From assembly GCA_947491945.1 (NCBI GenBank), contig CANLLN010000017.1:1-64000 (forward strand): a stretch of DNA of 64,000 nucleotides, read 5' to 3'. The notes under the pieces are model-generated. The model was not told where the DNA came from, did not search any database, and saw only the letters and a program-made list of their open reading frames with translations. The stretch comes from an uncultured Carboxylicivirga sp. (GTDB lineage: Bacteria; Bacteroidota; Bacteroidia; Bacteroidales; Marinilabiliaceae). Numbering within the stretch: position 1 is the stretch's first letter; each line of letters opens with the position of its first letter. This document shows positions 16,756-26,030 of the stretch, piece after piece. A program made the translations under genes and the position numbers.

Positions 16756-16871
16756 ATACCTATGCCTTTGTTTCAAAAGCGATGCAAAGATAGATAGATT
16801 TTCTTTCAATGCAAGAAAAAAAGACAAAAAATAAGTTGTTAACTTTAAAACCTGAACATGCTAAAATCACT

Positions 16872-19811
16872 ATGACGCCTCAAAAAAGAATCAATCAGCT
16901 GGTTGGCTGGACCTTATTCCTATTATCTGCTTTTTTATATTGGAACACCATGGCACCCACCGTTAGCCTATGGGATTGTGGAGAATTTATAGCTTGTATG
17001 GCCAAGCTAGAAGTAGGGCACCCACCCGGTGCTCCCTTATACTTAATCCTGGGCCGTATTTTTACACTTTTCGCCACAACACAAGCCAATATAGCTTACA
17101 GCGCCAATTTATTATCGGTGATGGCCTCTGCGGCAACGGTCATGCTGCTCTATTTTTCGGCTGAACACATACTGCGCTATAGCTTTCAAAAATACACAAC
17201 GTCCATTGGTCAATACATCCTTATTGTTGCGCCCAGTGCCATCGCTGCGATGGCCTTTGCCGCATCTGACACCTTCTGGTTTTCCGCCGTGGAAGCTGAG
17301 GTATATGCCTTGTCGGTATTCTTCACCGCCCTGTGCTTTTGGCTCTTTTTAAAATGGGATGAACAGGATCAAAAAGAAATTCCATCTAGCAAATGGCTGA
17401 TACTAATCGCCTATTTCATGGGGCTATCCGTGGGTGTTCATCTGCTAAACTTGTTAATCATCCCCGTTTTGGTGCTTCTCATATTACTGCGCCGCCATGC
17501 CTTTAGCTGGGTGCGCTTTGCACAAGCTCTTGTTATTGGAGGCGGCATTCTGGCGCTTATCCTCTTTGTCATTATCCAGAATGGCTTATGGCTGGCGAGT
17601 CATCTTGAACTCTTCATGGTAAACTCCCTCGGATTGCCTTTTAACAGCGGACTGCTTCTTTTTGTACTGCTACTCTTTGGCACCTTATTCTACATGGTGT
17701 TTAAAACGCGTATTAAAAACAACTGGCAACACCTGGCGGCAGTCATCACCCTCGTTTTTATGATTGGTTATTCATCATACGCCCTCATCATCATACGGGC
17801 CGATGCCAATCCCCCCATTAACCTGAATGCACCGTCTGACGTATTTTCCCTCGACAGCTTCCTTAACCGCGAGCAATACGCACAAGCCCCCCTTTTGTAT
17901 GGCCAATATTTTAATACACCAGGCGGTGACTTACAATACAAAACAACTTATCGAAGAAACAAAGAAGGCTACGAGCCCTATCGCAAAGCTGACGAATATG
18001 CCTACGAAACCTCTGGCAAAGGACTGTTCCCGCGCATGCACAGCAGCAACCCGTCGCACAAATACGGCTATCAGCAATGGGCTGGCGCCAACATAAACAG
18101 CACTGAAAAACCAGCCTTCATCACCAATCTGCGTTTTTTCTTCAACTACCAGATTAATCACATGTACTTCCGCTATCTAATGTGGAACTTTGCCGGACGG
18201 CAGAATGATGAGCAAGGACACGGGGAATTGCACAAGGGCAACTGGATAAGCGGTATCCCTTTTATCGACAAAAAACTAGAAGGACAACACCCGCACAGCA
18301 GCTACCTGCACAATCCATCGCGCAACACCTATTTCCTATTGCCCTTTTTGCTAGGTCTCCTGGGTATACTATTTTTTGCACGAGGTAGCCATAATAGAAA
18401 AAAATACCTGGCTATAACGGCTTTGCTATTTCTGATGACAGGACCGGCCATTATTCTTTACCTCAATCAAACACCCTTTGAGCCCCGCGAGCGTGACTAC
18501 GCCTTTGTGGGTTCCTTCTTTGCCTTTGCCTTGTTTATAGCCTATGGTGCATTTGGCATTGTGCATTTACTATGGCAGAAAACCAAAAGTTTGCCAACTA
18601 CAGGGCTTGGCATACTGCTGCTAGCCGTGGCCGTTCCACTACTTATGCTCAGTCAGAACTACAACGACCACAATCGTGCAGGAAGAACCCTGGCTCTTAA
18701 TCAGGCTCGAAGCTACCTTGATGCCTGCGACAGCAACGCCATACTTTTCACTTATGGCGATAACGACACCTACCCCTTATGGTATGTGCAGGAAGTGGAA
18801 GATTACCGCACCGACATACGTGTTATCAACTATGGACTGATGGGCGCTGACTGGTGCATACGGCAGCTGAGCAAAGCTGTGAACGAAACAGCCGGTGTTC
18901 CGCTTAGCATCGATCTTCAACGCTATAAAACCGGAGATCTTGATTATGCCCTTTTACTGGAGCAGAGCAACGAATATGCCCCCTTGAAGAATGTTGTGCG
19001 CTTTATTGCCAGTAACGACGAAGATAGCAAGCTGCCACTACAAAATGGCAAAAAGATAGATTACTCCCCCATAAGGCAATTCGCACTACCCTACAACGAC
19101 AAGGATACGCTTAAATGGGAGTGCCCTAAAAAAGTACTCTACAAAAATGACATTGCCCTGCTGGATATATTGGCGAGCAACAACTGGGAACGCCCCATCT
19201 ACTTTACCACAGGTGCCGACCCTGACATATTTTTAGGCCTACAGGAACATCTGCGTTACGACGGTCCGGTTTACAAACTGGTGCCGCAACGCAACACAGG
19301 CAACAACCCTATTTATTACAACTGTGACAGTCTGCTGAATATCTTCCTCCATAAAGTCAATTTAGGCGACGCTACACAGGGCTACTATGACCATTATTGC
19401 AGACGCACCTTTGAAGTAATGAAATACAGGCAGATGAGTGTTTTATTGGCGAATGATTTACTGGCACAGGGACGTAAACCGGAAGCAATACAGGTAATTA
19501 CAAAGAGTATGAAGGAGCTACCACTGGATGCGGCACCCGATAATGACGGCAACATTGAACTGTTGCAACTGGCACATGAATGTGGGCAACCAAACGTAGA
19601 TGCCGATGCCAACATGCTCCTACAGCGTCACCTTAATAATCTGCTGTGGTACGCCTCATTGCCACGCAAACAGCAGCAATATGCCAACAACACATTTGCC
19701 CGGGAAGTACAAAAAGGCCAATCCATCAAAAACCTTTTAAAAAGTATTGACAACACAGCACTAAGCGATCAGCTGAAAATTGTTTATAGGCAATTAGACC
19801 TGCCCCTATAG
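16872..19811 (+). CDS. DUF2723 membrane protein (GT-C, protein O-mannosyltransferase-like)
   Basis: The start at 16872 (MTPQKRINQLVGW) is chosen because it matches the start of the paralogue at 19971; an ATG at 16809 adds 21 polar residues. The 979-residue protein has about ten membrane helices in the first 600 residues. The luminal first loop carries SLWDCGEFIACMAKLEVGHPPGAPLY, the conserved acidic DCGEF motif of DUF2723. Further blocks are TFWFSAVEAEVYALS, FRYLMWNFAGRQND and FEPRERDYAFVGSFF, then a large soluble domain with TYGDNDTYPLWYVQEVEDYR. DUF2723 belongs to the GT-C superfamily (TMEM260-like), so a lipid-linked sugar donor and a periplasmic acceptor are likely. The acceptor is unknown. 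Confidence 0.88.
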   Translation: MTPQKRINQLVGWTLFLLSAFLYWNTMAPTVSLWDCGEFIACMAKLEVGHPPGAPLYLILGRIFTLFATTQANIAYSANLLSVMASAATVMLLYFSAEHILRYSFQKYTTSIGQYILIVAPSAIAAMAFAASDTFWFSAVEAEVYALSVFFTALCFWLFLKWDEQDQKEIPSSKWLILIAYFMGLSVGVHLLNLLIIPVLVLLILLRRHAFSWVRFAQALVIGGGILALILFVIIQNGLWLASHLELFMVNSLGLPFNSGLLLFVLLLFGTLFYMVFKTRIKNNWQHLAAVITLVFMIGYSSYALIIIRADANPPINLNAPSDVFSLDSFLNREQYAQAPLLYGQYFNTPGGDLQYKTTYRRNKEGYEPYRKADEYAYETSGKGLFPRMHSSNPSHKYGYQQWAGANINSTEKPAFITNLRFFFNYQINHMYFRYLMWNFAGRQNDEQGHGELHKGNWISGIPFIDKKLEGQHPHSSYLHNPSRNTYFLLPFLLGLLGILFFARGSHNRKKYLAITALLFLMTGPAIILYLNQTPFEPRERDYAFVGSFFAFALFIAYGAFGIVHLLWQKTKSLPTTGLGILLLAVAVPLLMLSQNYNDHNRAGRTLALNQARSYLDACDSNAILFTYGDNDTYPLWYVQEVEDYRTDIRVINYGLMGADWCIRQLSKAVNETAGVPLSIDLQRYKTGDLDYALLLEQSNEYAPLKNVVRFIASNDEDSKLPLQNGKKIDYSPIRQFALPYNDKDTLKWECPKKVLYKNDIALLDILASNNWERPIYFTTGADPDIFLGLQEHLRYDGPVYKLVPQRNTGNNPIYYNCDSLLNIFLHKVNLGDATQGYYDHYCRRTFEVMKYRQMSVLLANDLLAQGRKPEAIQVITKSMKELPLDAAPDNDGNIELLQLAHECGQPNVDADANMLLQRHLNNLLWYASLPRKQQQYANNTFAREVQKGQSIKNLLKSIDNTALSDQLKIVYRQLDLPL

Positions 19812-19892
19812 CCCATAAACCTTAAGCTTTATTAAAACCTTGTCAATTACCATTATTACATTTATTGTAAAGGCCAAACAAACAAAAAATTG

Positions 19893-19941
19893 TACTTTTG
19901 GAGCTTGTGTAGTCATGGGATTGAAAACCCGAGTCTACACA
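19893..19941 (+). promoter_or_regulatory. Promoter element and 5' UTR hairpin of the second DUF2723 gene
   Basis: TACTTTTG (19893-19900) matches the -7 consensus. Directly downstream, TGTGTAG (19906-19912) pairs with CTACACA (19935-19941), and GGG (19917-19919) with CCC (19928-19930), forming a long hairpin at the start of the transcript. It may stabilise the mRNA or control expression. Confidence 0.5.
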
Positions 19942-19970
19942 TCACACTATTGTATTGAAATTAAGTAACT

Positions 19971-22900
19971 ATGAAGCAATATACACGATTGAATCTCTTA
20001 CTCGGCTGGCTCACATTTTTTATTTCAGCCACCGTCTACGCGATGACCATTGAACCAACTGCCTCCTTTTGGGATTGCGGTGAATTTATTTCTACTGCCT
20101 ACAAGCTGCTGGTTGGGCACCCTCCCGGGGCTCCGTTTTTTATGATCGTAGGACGTTTTTTCTCTCTTTTTGCACCCGACCCTGCTTCGGTTGCTTTCAT
20201 GATTAACATGATGTCGGCCTTGGCCAGCGCCTTCACCATTATGTTTCTATTCTGGACCATTACTCATCTGGCCAAAAAAGTTTTCATCATTGAAGAGGAA
20301 CCTCCAATCTGGCGCACCTGGGCTGTGATGGGAGCTGGCTTGGTAGGTGCCCTTGCCTATACCTTCTCCGACACTTTTTGGTTTTCAGCTGTTGAAGGCG
20401 AGGTATATGCCATGTCATCCCTTTTTACTGCAGTGGTGTTCTGGGCCATTCTAAAATGGGAGAATGTGGCTGGCAAACCCTATGCCAACCGCTGGTTAAT
20501 ACTCATCGCCTACCTGATGGGGCTTTCCATCGGCGTCCACTTGCTTAACCTACTGGCCATCCCAGCCATCGTAATGGTATATTACTTCAAAATGTTTGAG
20601 GTAAATCGTAATAATACACTCAAGGCACTGGGCATCTCTGGCATTATACTGGGCGGTATTTTGTATGGCATTATCCCGGGTGTTGTCAAAGTAGCCAGCT
20701 GGTTTGAGCTTGCCTTTGTCAACGGCTTTGGTCTGCCCTTTAATACGGGTGCCATCTTCTACATGCTATTACTTGTGGTAGCCCTGGTGGCCGGCATCTG
20801 GATTACCAACAAGAAGAAAATGGTAATTGCTAACACCATAATACTGGCGGTGACCGTAATTATGATTGGCTATTCATCCTTTGCCATGATTGTTATTCGT
20901 TCCTTTGCCAATCCTCCCATGGATCAGAATTCACCGGAAGATGTATTTTCGTTGATGTCTTACCTCAACCGTGAGCAGTATGGCGACCGTCCCCTATTTC
21001 TGGGACAGAACTATAACTCGCCACTGGACCGTGAGGCCATGCGCAACAAAGAAGGTGCACCGGTACGCATCAAAAAAGATGGTGAGTACAAAACCGTTGA
21101 TCATCGACCCGAATACGTATTTGACAGCCGCACTACTACCCTGTTCCCACGTATGTACAGCCGCGAAGGACGACATATTAACGAATACAAAAAGTGGACT
21201 AACCTGCAGGGCAAACGTGTAACCGTGGAAGATGGGAGCGGACGCCCCTCCTCCATTATGGTGCCTACCATGTGGGATAACTTTAAGTTTTTCATCAACT
21301 ATCAGGTAAACCACATGTATTTCCGCTATTTCATGTGGAACTTCTCGGGGCGTCAGAATGACATCCAGGGTCATGGCGAAATACACAAGGGTAACTGGAT
21401 ATCGGGTATTAAGGTACTCGACGAAGCTCGCCTGGGCAAAGAAGAATTGCTACCCGATGTGTATTCCAAAAACCCGGCTCGCAACAAATACTATATGCTA
21501 CCTCTAATACTGGGCTTAGCTGGTTTATTCTTTCAGTATAACGCCGGAAAAAATGGCAAACAAGGCTTTTGGATTGTCTCCCTGCTTTTCTTCCTGACCG
21601 GTTTGGCCATTGTGTTATACCTGAACCAGACACCCCTCCAGCCCCGTGAACGTGACTATGCTTATGCAGGCTCTTTTTATGCCTTCTCTATATGGATTGG
21701 TTTGGGTGTGCTGGCCATTGTCAATGGGGTGAAGCGTTTTATGCCCGGATCCGTAGCTGCCAGCCTGGCCACCACGCTGTCTTTGGTACTGGTACCGGGT
21801 ATTATGGCCAGCGAAAACTGGGACGATCATGATCGATCAGATCGTTATGTGGCGCGCGACCTGGCTCACAACTACCTCAATAGCTGCGCCGAAGATGCCA
21901 TCTTATTTACCAATGGTGATAACGACACCTTCCCCCTATGGTATGCCCAGGAAGTGGAAGGCATACGCACAGATGTGCGCGTGTGTAACCTCAGCTATTT
22001 ACAAACCGATTGGTACATCGATCAGATGAAGCGCAAAGCCTACAAATCCGATCCCTTACCTTTCTCGTTAGAACACGATCAGTATGTTACGGGCACCCGC
22101 GATGTAGTGCATCTGGTCGATCGGATTAAAGGAGCGGTCGATCTGAAGGAAGCCATTAAATTTGTGGCCAGCGACAATCCTAAAACCAAGCAGATCCCTG
22201 AGTATGCAGGTTACATTGAATACCTGCCTTCCAAACAGTTTACCGTACCTGCTGACAGTCTGAAAGTGTTGCAACGGGGCATTGTATCGGATGAGGCAGC
22301 TCACCTTATACAGGATCATCTTAACCTGAATATCAATAAAAACATGATCCTGAAGAATGAGCTAATGATTCTGGATCTACTCTCTAACAACGACTGGGAG
22401 CGGCCAATATACTATGCCGTAACGGTGGGGGCTGATAACTATGCCGGCTTACAGGATTACTTCCAGCTCGAAGGTTTCGCCTATCAGGTGGTACCCATCA
22501 AAACGGTTAATAACGATGGTCAATACGGACGGGTAGATACCGAACGTATGTATCAGAATGTGATGGAAGAGTTTACCTGGGGTGGCTTTGAAAATCCGGA
22601 TGTTTATCTGGATGAAAACCATTTGCGCATGGCCACCAACATACGAAATAATATGTCGCGACTGGCCCTGGCTCTTATCGATGAGGGTAAAGAAACCAAG
22701 GCGGAAGCAATACTGGATAAGAGCATGGAGGTACTATCCGGCGATCGCGTGCCCCATAACTATTTTAGCATCTTCCTGGCCGAAGGATACTTCCGCATCA
22801 ACAAATTTGATAAAGGAGAAGCCATACTTAAGGATCTGGCCGCTGACCGAATGAAAGAGCTGGATTATTTCAATTCGCTGGCTGCCTTTAAGCGGGCCAC

Positions 22901-23045
22901 TGCGGGTCGTGATCCGGAAACAGCCATGGCCATTTATATGGAGATTGTAAAGATGGCGCAGAAATATAAGCGCGATGAATTAATGCAGTATTTGGAGAAG
23001 GATTATGAGAAGAACATGAAACGCATGGGCTTCTTTAACGAATAA
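19971..23045 (+). CDS. DUF2723 membrane protein (GT-C, protein O-mannosyltransferase-like), second copy
   Basis: This 1024-residue paralogue of the protein at 16872-19811 shares its motifs in order: ASFWDCGEFISTAYKLLVGHPPGAPFF (first loop), DTFWFSAVEGEVYAMSS, FRYFMWNFSGRQND, LQPRERDYAYAGSFYAF, and FTNGDNDTFPLWYAQEVEG in the soluble part. The C-terminal region (about 880-1020) looks helical and TPR-like. The pair probably arose by duplication; both keep the motif acids, so neither looks dead. The polysaccharide deacetylase starts 1 nt after its stop, which suggests a shared transcript. Confidence 0.9.
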   Translation: MKQYTRLNLLLGWLTFFISATVYAMTIEPTASFWDCGEFISTAYKLLVGHPPGAPFFMIVGRFFSLFAPDPASVAFMINMMSALASAFTIMFLFWTITHLAKKVFIIEEEPPIWRTWAVMGAGLVGALAYTFSDTFWFSAVEGEVYAMSSLFTAVVFWAILKWENVAGKPYANRWLILIAYLMGLSIGVHLLNLLAIPAIVMVYYFKMFEVNRNNTLKALGISGIILGGILYGIIPGVVKVASWFELAFVNGFGLPFNTGAIFYMLLLVVALVAGIWITNKKKMVIANTIILAVTVIMIGYSSFAMIVIRSFANPPMDQNSPEDVFSLMSYLNREQYGDRPLFLGQNYNSPLDREAMRNKEGAPVRIKKDGEYKTVDHRPEYVFDSRTTTLFPRMYSREGRHINEYKKWTNLQGKRVTVEDGSGRPSSIMVPTMWDNFKFFINYQVNHMYFRYFMWNFSGRQNDIQGHGEIHKGNWISGIKVLDEARLGKEELLPDVYSKNPARNKYYMLPLILGLAGLFFQYNAGKNGKQGFWIVSLLFFLTGLAIVLYLNQTPLQPRERDYAYAGSFYAFSIWIGLGVLAIVNGVKRFMPGSVAASLATTLSLVLVPGIMASENWDDHDRSDRYVARDLAHNYLNSCAEDAILFTNGDNDTFPLWYAQEVEGIRTDVRVCNLSYLQTDWYIDQMKRKAYKSDPLPFSLEHDQYVTGTRDVVHLVDRIKGAVDLKEAIKFVASDNPKTKQIPEYAGYIEYLPSKQFTVPADSLKVLQRGIVSDEAAHLIQDHLNLNINKNMILKNELMILDLLSNNDWERPIYYAVTVGADNYAGLQDYFQLEGFAYQVVPIKTVNNDGQYGRVDTERMYQNVMEEFTWGGFENPDVYLDENHLRMATNIRNNMSRLALALIDEGKETKAEAILDKSMEVLSGDRVPHNYFSIFLAEGYFRINKFDKGEAILKDLAADRMKELDYFNSLAAFKRATAGRDPETAMAIYMEIVKMAQKYKRDELMQYLEKDYEKNMKRMGFFNE

Positions 23046-23046
23046 A

Positions 23047-23670
23047 ATGATGAACTGGAAGGTACAGCCCCCTACGCCCCTCAGGGCATTGTTTCCACAT
23101 ACATTGTGGCGCATGAAAAATACAGACAAAACGCTGTACCTTACTTTTGACGATGGTCCCGTAGAGAAGGAAACGGGTTGGGTGATGGACTTGCTTGACA
23201 GTTATGATCTGCCAGCCACTTTCTTCTGTGTGGGGGAAAATGCGCATCGTAATGAAGGCATGGTGCAAGAGCTGCTGCAAAGAGGGCACAGCGTGGGTAA
23301 CCATGCCTACAATCATCTGCCGGCGTGGAAATGTTCGCGCCGTGCCTATTTTAACAACATTGAAAAAGCTGCTGATCACATTCCCGGCCAACTGTTTCGT
23401 CCACCTCACGGGCAGCTGTACCCCTGGTACATGAAAGCCCTAAGCCGACAGTTCAAACACATTGTTATGTGGGATGTATTATCGATGGATTACGACCATC
23501 GTCTGTCGAAAGGGCAAGTACTGGCCAACGTGCTAAACTATGCGCGTAACGGCTCTATCGTGCTTTTTCATGATTCGAAGAAAGCGTGGCCCCGCATGCA
23601 TTACGCCCTGCCCGCTGCCCTGGATCAACTGCTAAAAGAAGGCTATCAGTTTAAGAAATTAGAGATGTAA
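23047..23670 (+). CDS. Polysaccharide deacetylase (CE4)
   Basis: This 207-residue enzyme has the NodB-homology motifs in order: YLTFDDGP (general base and metal-binding Asp), HSVGNHAYNH (two metal-binding His), FRPPHGQLYPW, and IVLFHDSKKA with the catalytic His. CE4 enzymes remove N- or O-acetyl groups from chitin-like, peptidoglycan or xylan chains using a metal ion. No signal peptide is seen. It starts 1 nt after the DUF2723 stop. Confidence 0.92.
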   Translation: MMNWKVQPPTPLRALFPHTLWRMKNTDKTLYLTFDDGPVEKETGWVMDLLDSYDLPATFFCVGENAHRNEGMVQELLQRGHSVGNHAYNHLPAWKCSRRAYFNNIEKAADHIPGQLFRPPHGQLYPWYMKALSRQFKHIVMWDVLSMDYDHRLSKGQVLANVLNYARNGSIVLFHDSKKAWPRMHYALPAALDQLLKEGYQFKKLEM

Positions 23671-23687
23671 CGATCAATACAACAAAC

Positions 23688-24956
23688 ATGAACATTTTAC
23701 TACTAGGTTCCGGCGGTCGCGAGCATGCCCTGGCATGGAAGATGACCCAAAGCAACAAGTTAAGCCAGTTATTTATTGCTCCCGGCAATGCCGGCACAGC
23801 TCAGGTTGGTACCAATGTCGACCTTGACCCTAACAACTTTGAAGCCATCAAGTCTTTTGTGCTGAATAATGCAGTAAATATGATAGTAGTGGGTCCGGAA
23901 GAACCATTGGTGAGGGGTGTGAAGGATTTTGTGCTGAATGATCCCCAGATTGCTCATGTGCCGGTCATCGGTCCCGGGAAAGAAGGGGCGAAGCTGGAAG
24001 GCAGTAAAGAATTTGCCAAGGCCTTTATGATGCGCCATAACATTCCCACAGCCGCCTATCTATCCGTAACACAGGACAACCTTGATGAAGGACTGGCCTT
24101 TTTAAATACACTACAGGCACCCTATGTGCTCAAGGCTGACGGGCTGGCCGCCGGCAAAGGTGTGCTGATCCTGGATAATCAAAGCGAGGCAGAAGCAGAG
24201 TTAAAAGAAATGCTGAGTGGTAAGTTTGGAGAAGCCTCCAGCACCGTTGTTATCGAGGAGTTTTTAAGTGGCATTGAACTATCGGTATTTGTACTCACCG
24301 ATGGACACGGTTATGTTATACTGCCCGAAGCCAAAGACTACAAACGAATTGGCGAAGGCGACACTGGACTAAACACAGGCGGCATGGGTGCCGTATCGCC
24401 GGTACCATTTGCAGATGATACTTTTATGAAAAAGGTTCACGACCGCATTGTAAAACCCACTATTGACGGACTGGCCAAAGATAATATACCCTACAAGGGC
24501 TTTGTTTTTATTGGCCTGATAAGTGTAAATGGCGAACCCTTTGTAATTGAGTACAATGTACGCATGGGCGACCCTGAGACAGAAGTAGTGATCCCCCGTA
24601 TTAAATCGGACTTGGTAGAACTGTTTGAAGCAGTGGCAGCCGGTGAATTACGTAAGAAAACCATTGCCATTGACGAACGAACAGCCACCACTGTAATGTG
24701 CGTATCGGGCGGCTATCCGGGCAGCTATGAGAAAGGCAAGGAGATAACAGGGCTTGATCTGGTAAAGGACGGTCTGGTTTTTCATGCGGGCACAAGCAGC
24801 GACGATGGCAAAGTTCTTACAGCCGGCGGTCGTGTTATTGCTTTAACTGCTTTCGGCAGCAATAAGGACGAGGCATTAAAGCAGTCGTTTGAGAACGCCC
24901 GTACAATCGATTACGAAGGAAAATACTTCCGCTCCGACATCGGATTTGATTTATAA
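23688..24956 (+). CDS. purD: Phosphoribosylamine-glycine ligase
   Basis: This 422-residue protein is the ATP-grasp enzyme of step 2 in purine synthesis (phosphoribosylamine + glycine + ATP to GAR). Signatures include LLLGSGGREHALAWKM, VGPEEPLVRGV, LKADGLAAGKGV, GLNTGGMGAVSPVPF and the PurD block EYNVRMGDPETEVV. It is full length. It lies 17 nt after the deacetylase gene and is followed by two palindromes. Confidence 0.97.
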   Translation: MNILLLGSGGREHALAWKMTQSNKLSQLFIAPGNAGTAQVGTNVDLDPNNFEAIKSFVLNNAVNMIVVGPEEPLVRGVKDFVLNDPQIAHVPVIGPGKEGAKLEGSKEFAKAFMMRHNIPTAAYLSVTQDNLDEGLAFLNTLQAPYVLKADGLAAGKGVLILDNQSEAEAELKEMLSGKFGEASSTVVIEEFLSGIELSVFVLTDGHGYVILPEAKDYKRIGEGDTGLNTGGMGAVSPVPFADDTFMKKVHDRIVKPTIDGLAKDNIPYKGFVFIGLISVNGEPFVIEYNVRMGDPETEVVIPRIKSDLVELFEAVAAGELRKKTIAIDERTATTVMCVSGGYPGSYEKGKEITGLDLVKDGLVFHAGTSSDDGKVLTAGGRVIALTAFGSNKDEALKQSFENARTIDYEGKYFRSDIGFDL

Positions 24957-24960
24957 TTTT

Positions 24961-25016
24961 ATTCCGCTAGCGGAATCCTATCTCCCGCAGATAACGCATA
25001 TCAGTGTTATCTGCGG
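24961..25016. repeat. Two adjacent perfect palindromes between purD and the next gene
   Basis: ATTCCGCTAGCGGAAT (24961-24976) is a 16-bp palindrome. CCGCAGATAAC (24985-24995) pairs perfectly with GTTATCTGCGG (25006-25016). Neither is followed by a T-run, so a classical terminator is not evident. They may slow transcription or be a dispersed repeat. Confidence 0.6.
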
Positions 25017-25043
25017 AAAACAAGATACATTAAATTGCCAATT

Positions 25044-26024
25044 ATGCTTTTTAGAGCCCTCAACAGAAATGACATTGTTGCCTTGGTGCTGCTGCCTTTA
25101 CTGCTCATCGCCTTTTGGGCAAATACACTTCTTTTTGATGTAAGTCCAAGCTTCCCCAACGATCATAACCCAATGCCCTTGTGGGGGTTGCTCATTAACA
25201 CCCTGAAAAGCAAACACCTTCTTACCTCCCTCATTAGCATGCTCATTGCTCTGTTAATGATGTTTGGGGTCAACCGCATTGTGAACCGCCACAACCTGTT
25301 TAACGGACAGACCAACCTACCCGGCTTTGTTTATCTGCTGCTGGTGAGCGCTTACCTGATGGCACAAAAGCTGCATCCGGTATGGTTTTTCACCCCCTTG
25401 TTAATGCTGGGCATAGAGCGACTATTTGCAGCAAGCGGACAACGTAAGCCCATGAAATGGTGTTTCGAAGCCGCTTTATGGCTTTCAACAGGCAGCTTAT
25501 TTTATGCGAAAGGCATTTATTTTATTGCCTTCCTATGGACCGTCATGTTTATTATGCGGCTGATGACCATGCGTACTTTCCTGGCCTCGCTACTAGGACT
25601 TATACTGCCCTATCTGTTTGCCTTCGCCTATTACTTTTGGAACGATCAGTCAGCTCAGTTTCTGTCAGACATATTCGAAAACTTCATCTCGCCCATTGCC
25701 TTTTTCGAGCATAGCATCTACTCACAAATTTACAATGGCATCATTATCGCATTGGTATTTATCTCTATTATTTCTGTAGTGCGCATACTGCCCGCCTTAA
25801 AAATCATCAACCGTAAACATTTCAGAGTGTTTATTTGGTTGGTAGTACTGAGCGTAGCTGCCGCCATCACTCCTTACTACTCGCTAGAGGTAATGCCCAT
25901 CTGGGCCATTGGCACAGCAATAATCGTGGGTCGCTTTTTTACCCTAGTTCAGCGCCGTACACTGCAAGAGATATTTATATATATGCTAATGGCCATCACC
26001 CTTGCCGGCCAATTTCTAATTTAA
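25044..26024 (+). CDS. Multi-pass membrane protein (DUF6427-like)
   Basis: The ATG at 25044 (MLFRALNRND) is chosen; a TTG three codons upstream is less likely. The 326-residue protein has about eight hydrophobic segments and little else, for example IVALVLLPLLLIAFWANTLLF, LITSLISMLIALLMMFGV-like, and VFISIISVVRILPA. It resembles the DUF6427 group of Bacteroidota membrane proteins, of unknown role. Its stop lies 6 nt before the carbamoyltransferase start, so the two are probably co-expressed. Confidence 0.7.
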   Translation: MLFRALNRNDIVALVLLPLLLIAFWANTLLFDVSPSFPNDHNPMPLWGLLINTLKSKHLLTSLISMLIALLMMFGVNRIVNRHNLFNGQTNLPGFVYLLLVSAYLMAQKLHPVWFFTPLLMLGIERLFAASGQRKPMKWCFEAALWLSTGSLFYAKGIYFIAFLWTVMFIMRLMTMRTFLASLLGLILPYLFAFAYYFWNDQSAQFLSDIFENFISPIAFFEHSIYSQIYNGIIIALVFISIISVVRILPALKIINRKHFRVFIWLVVLSVAAAITPYYSLEVMPIWAIGTAIIVGRFFTLVQRRTLQEIFIYMLMAITLAGQFLI

Positions 26025-26030
26025 AATTAC

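Noticed and set aside
16514-16756. Open frame on the minus strand across both tRNA-Gln genes
   Set aside because: It is made by the repeated tRNA sequence (the peptide repeats itself) and overlaps both tRNAs and their terminators.
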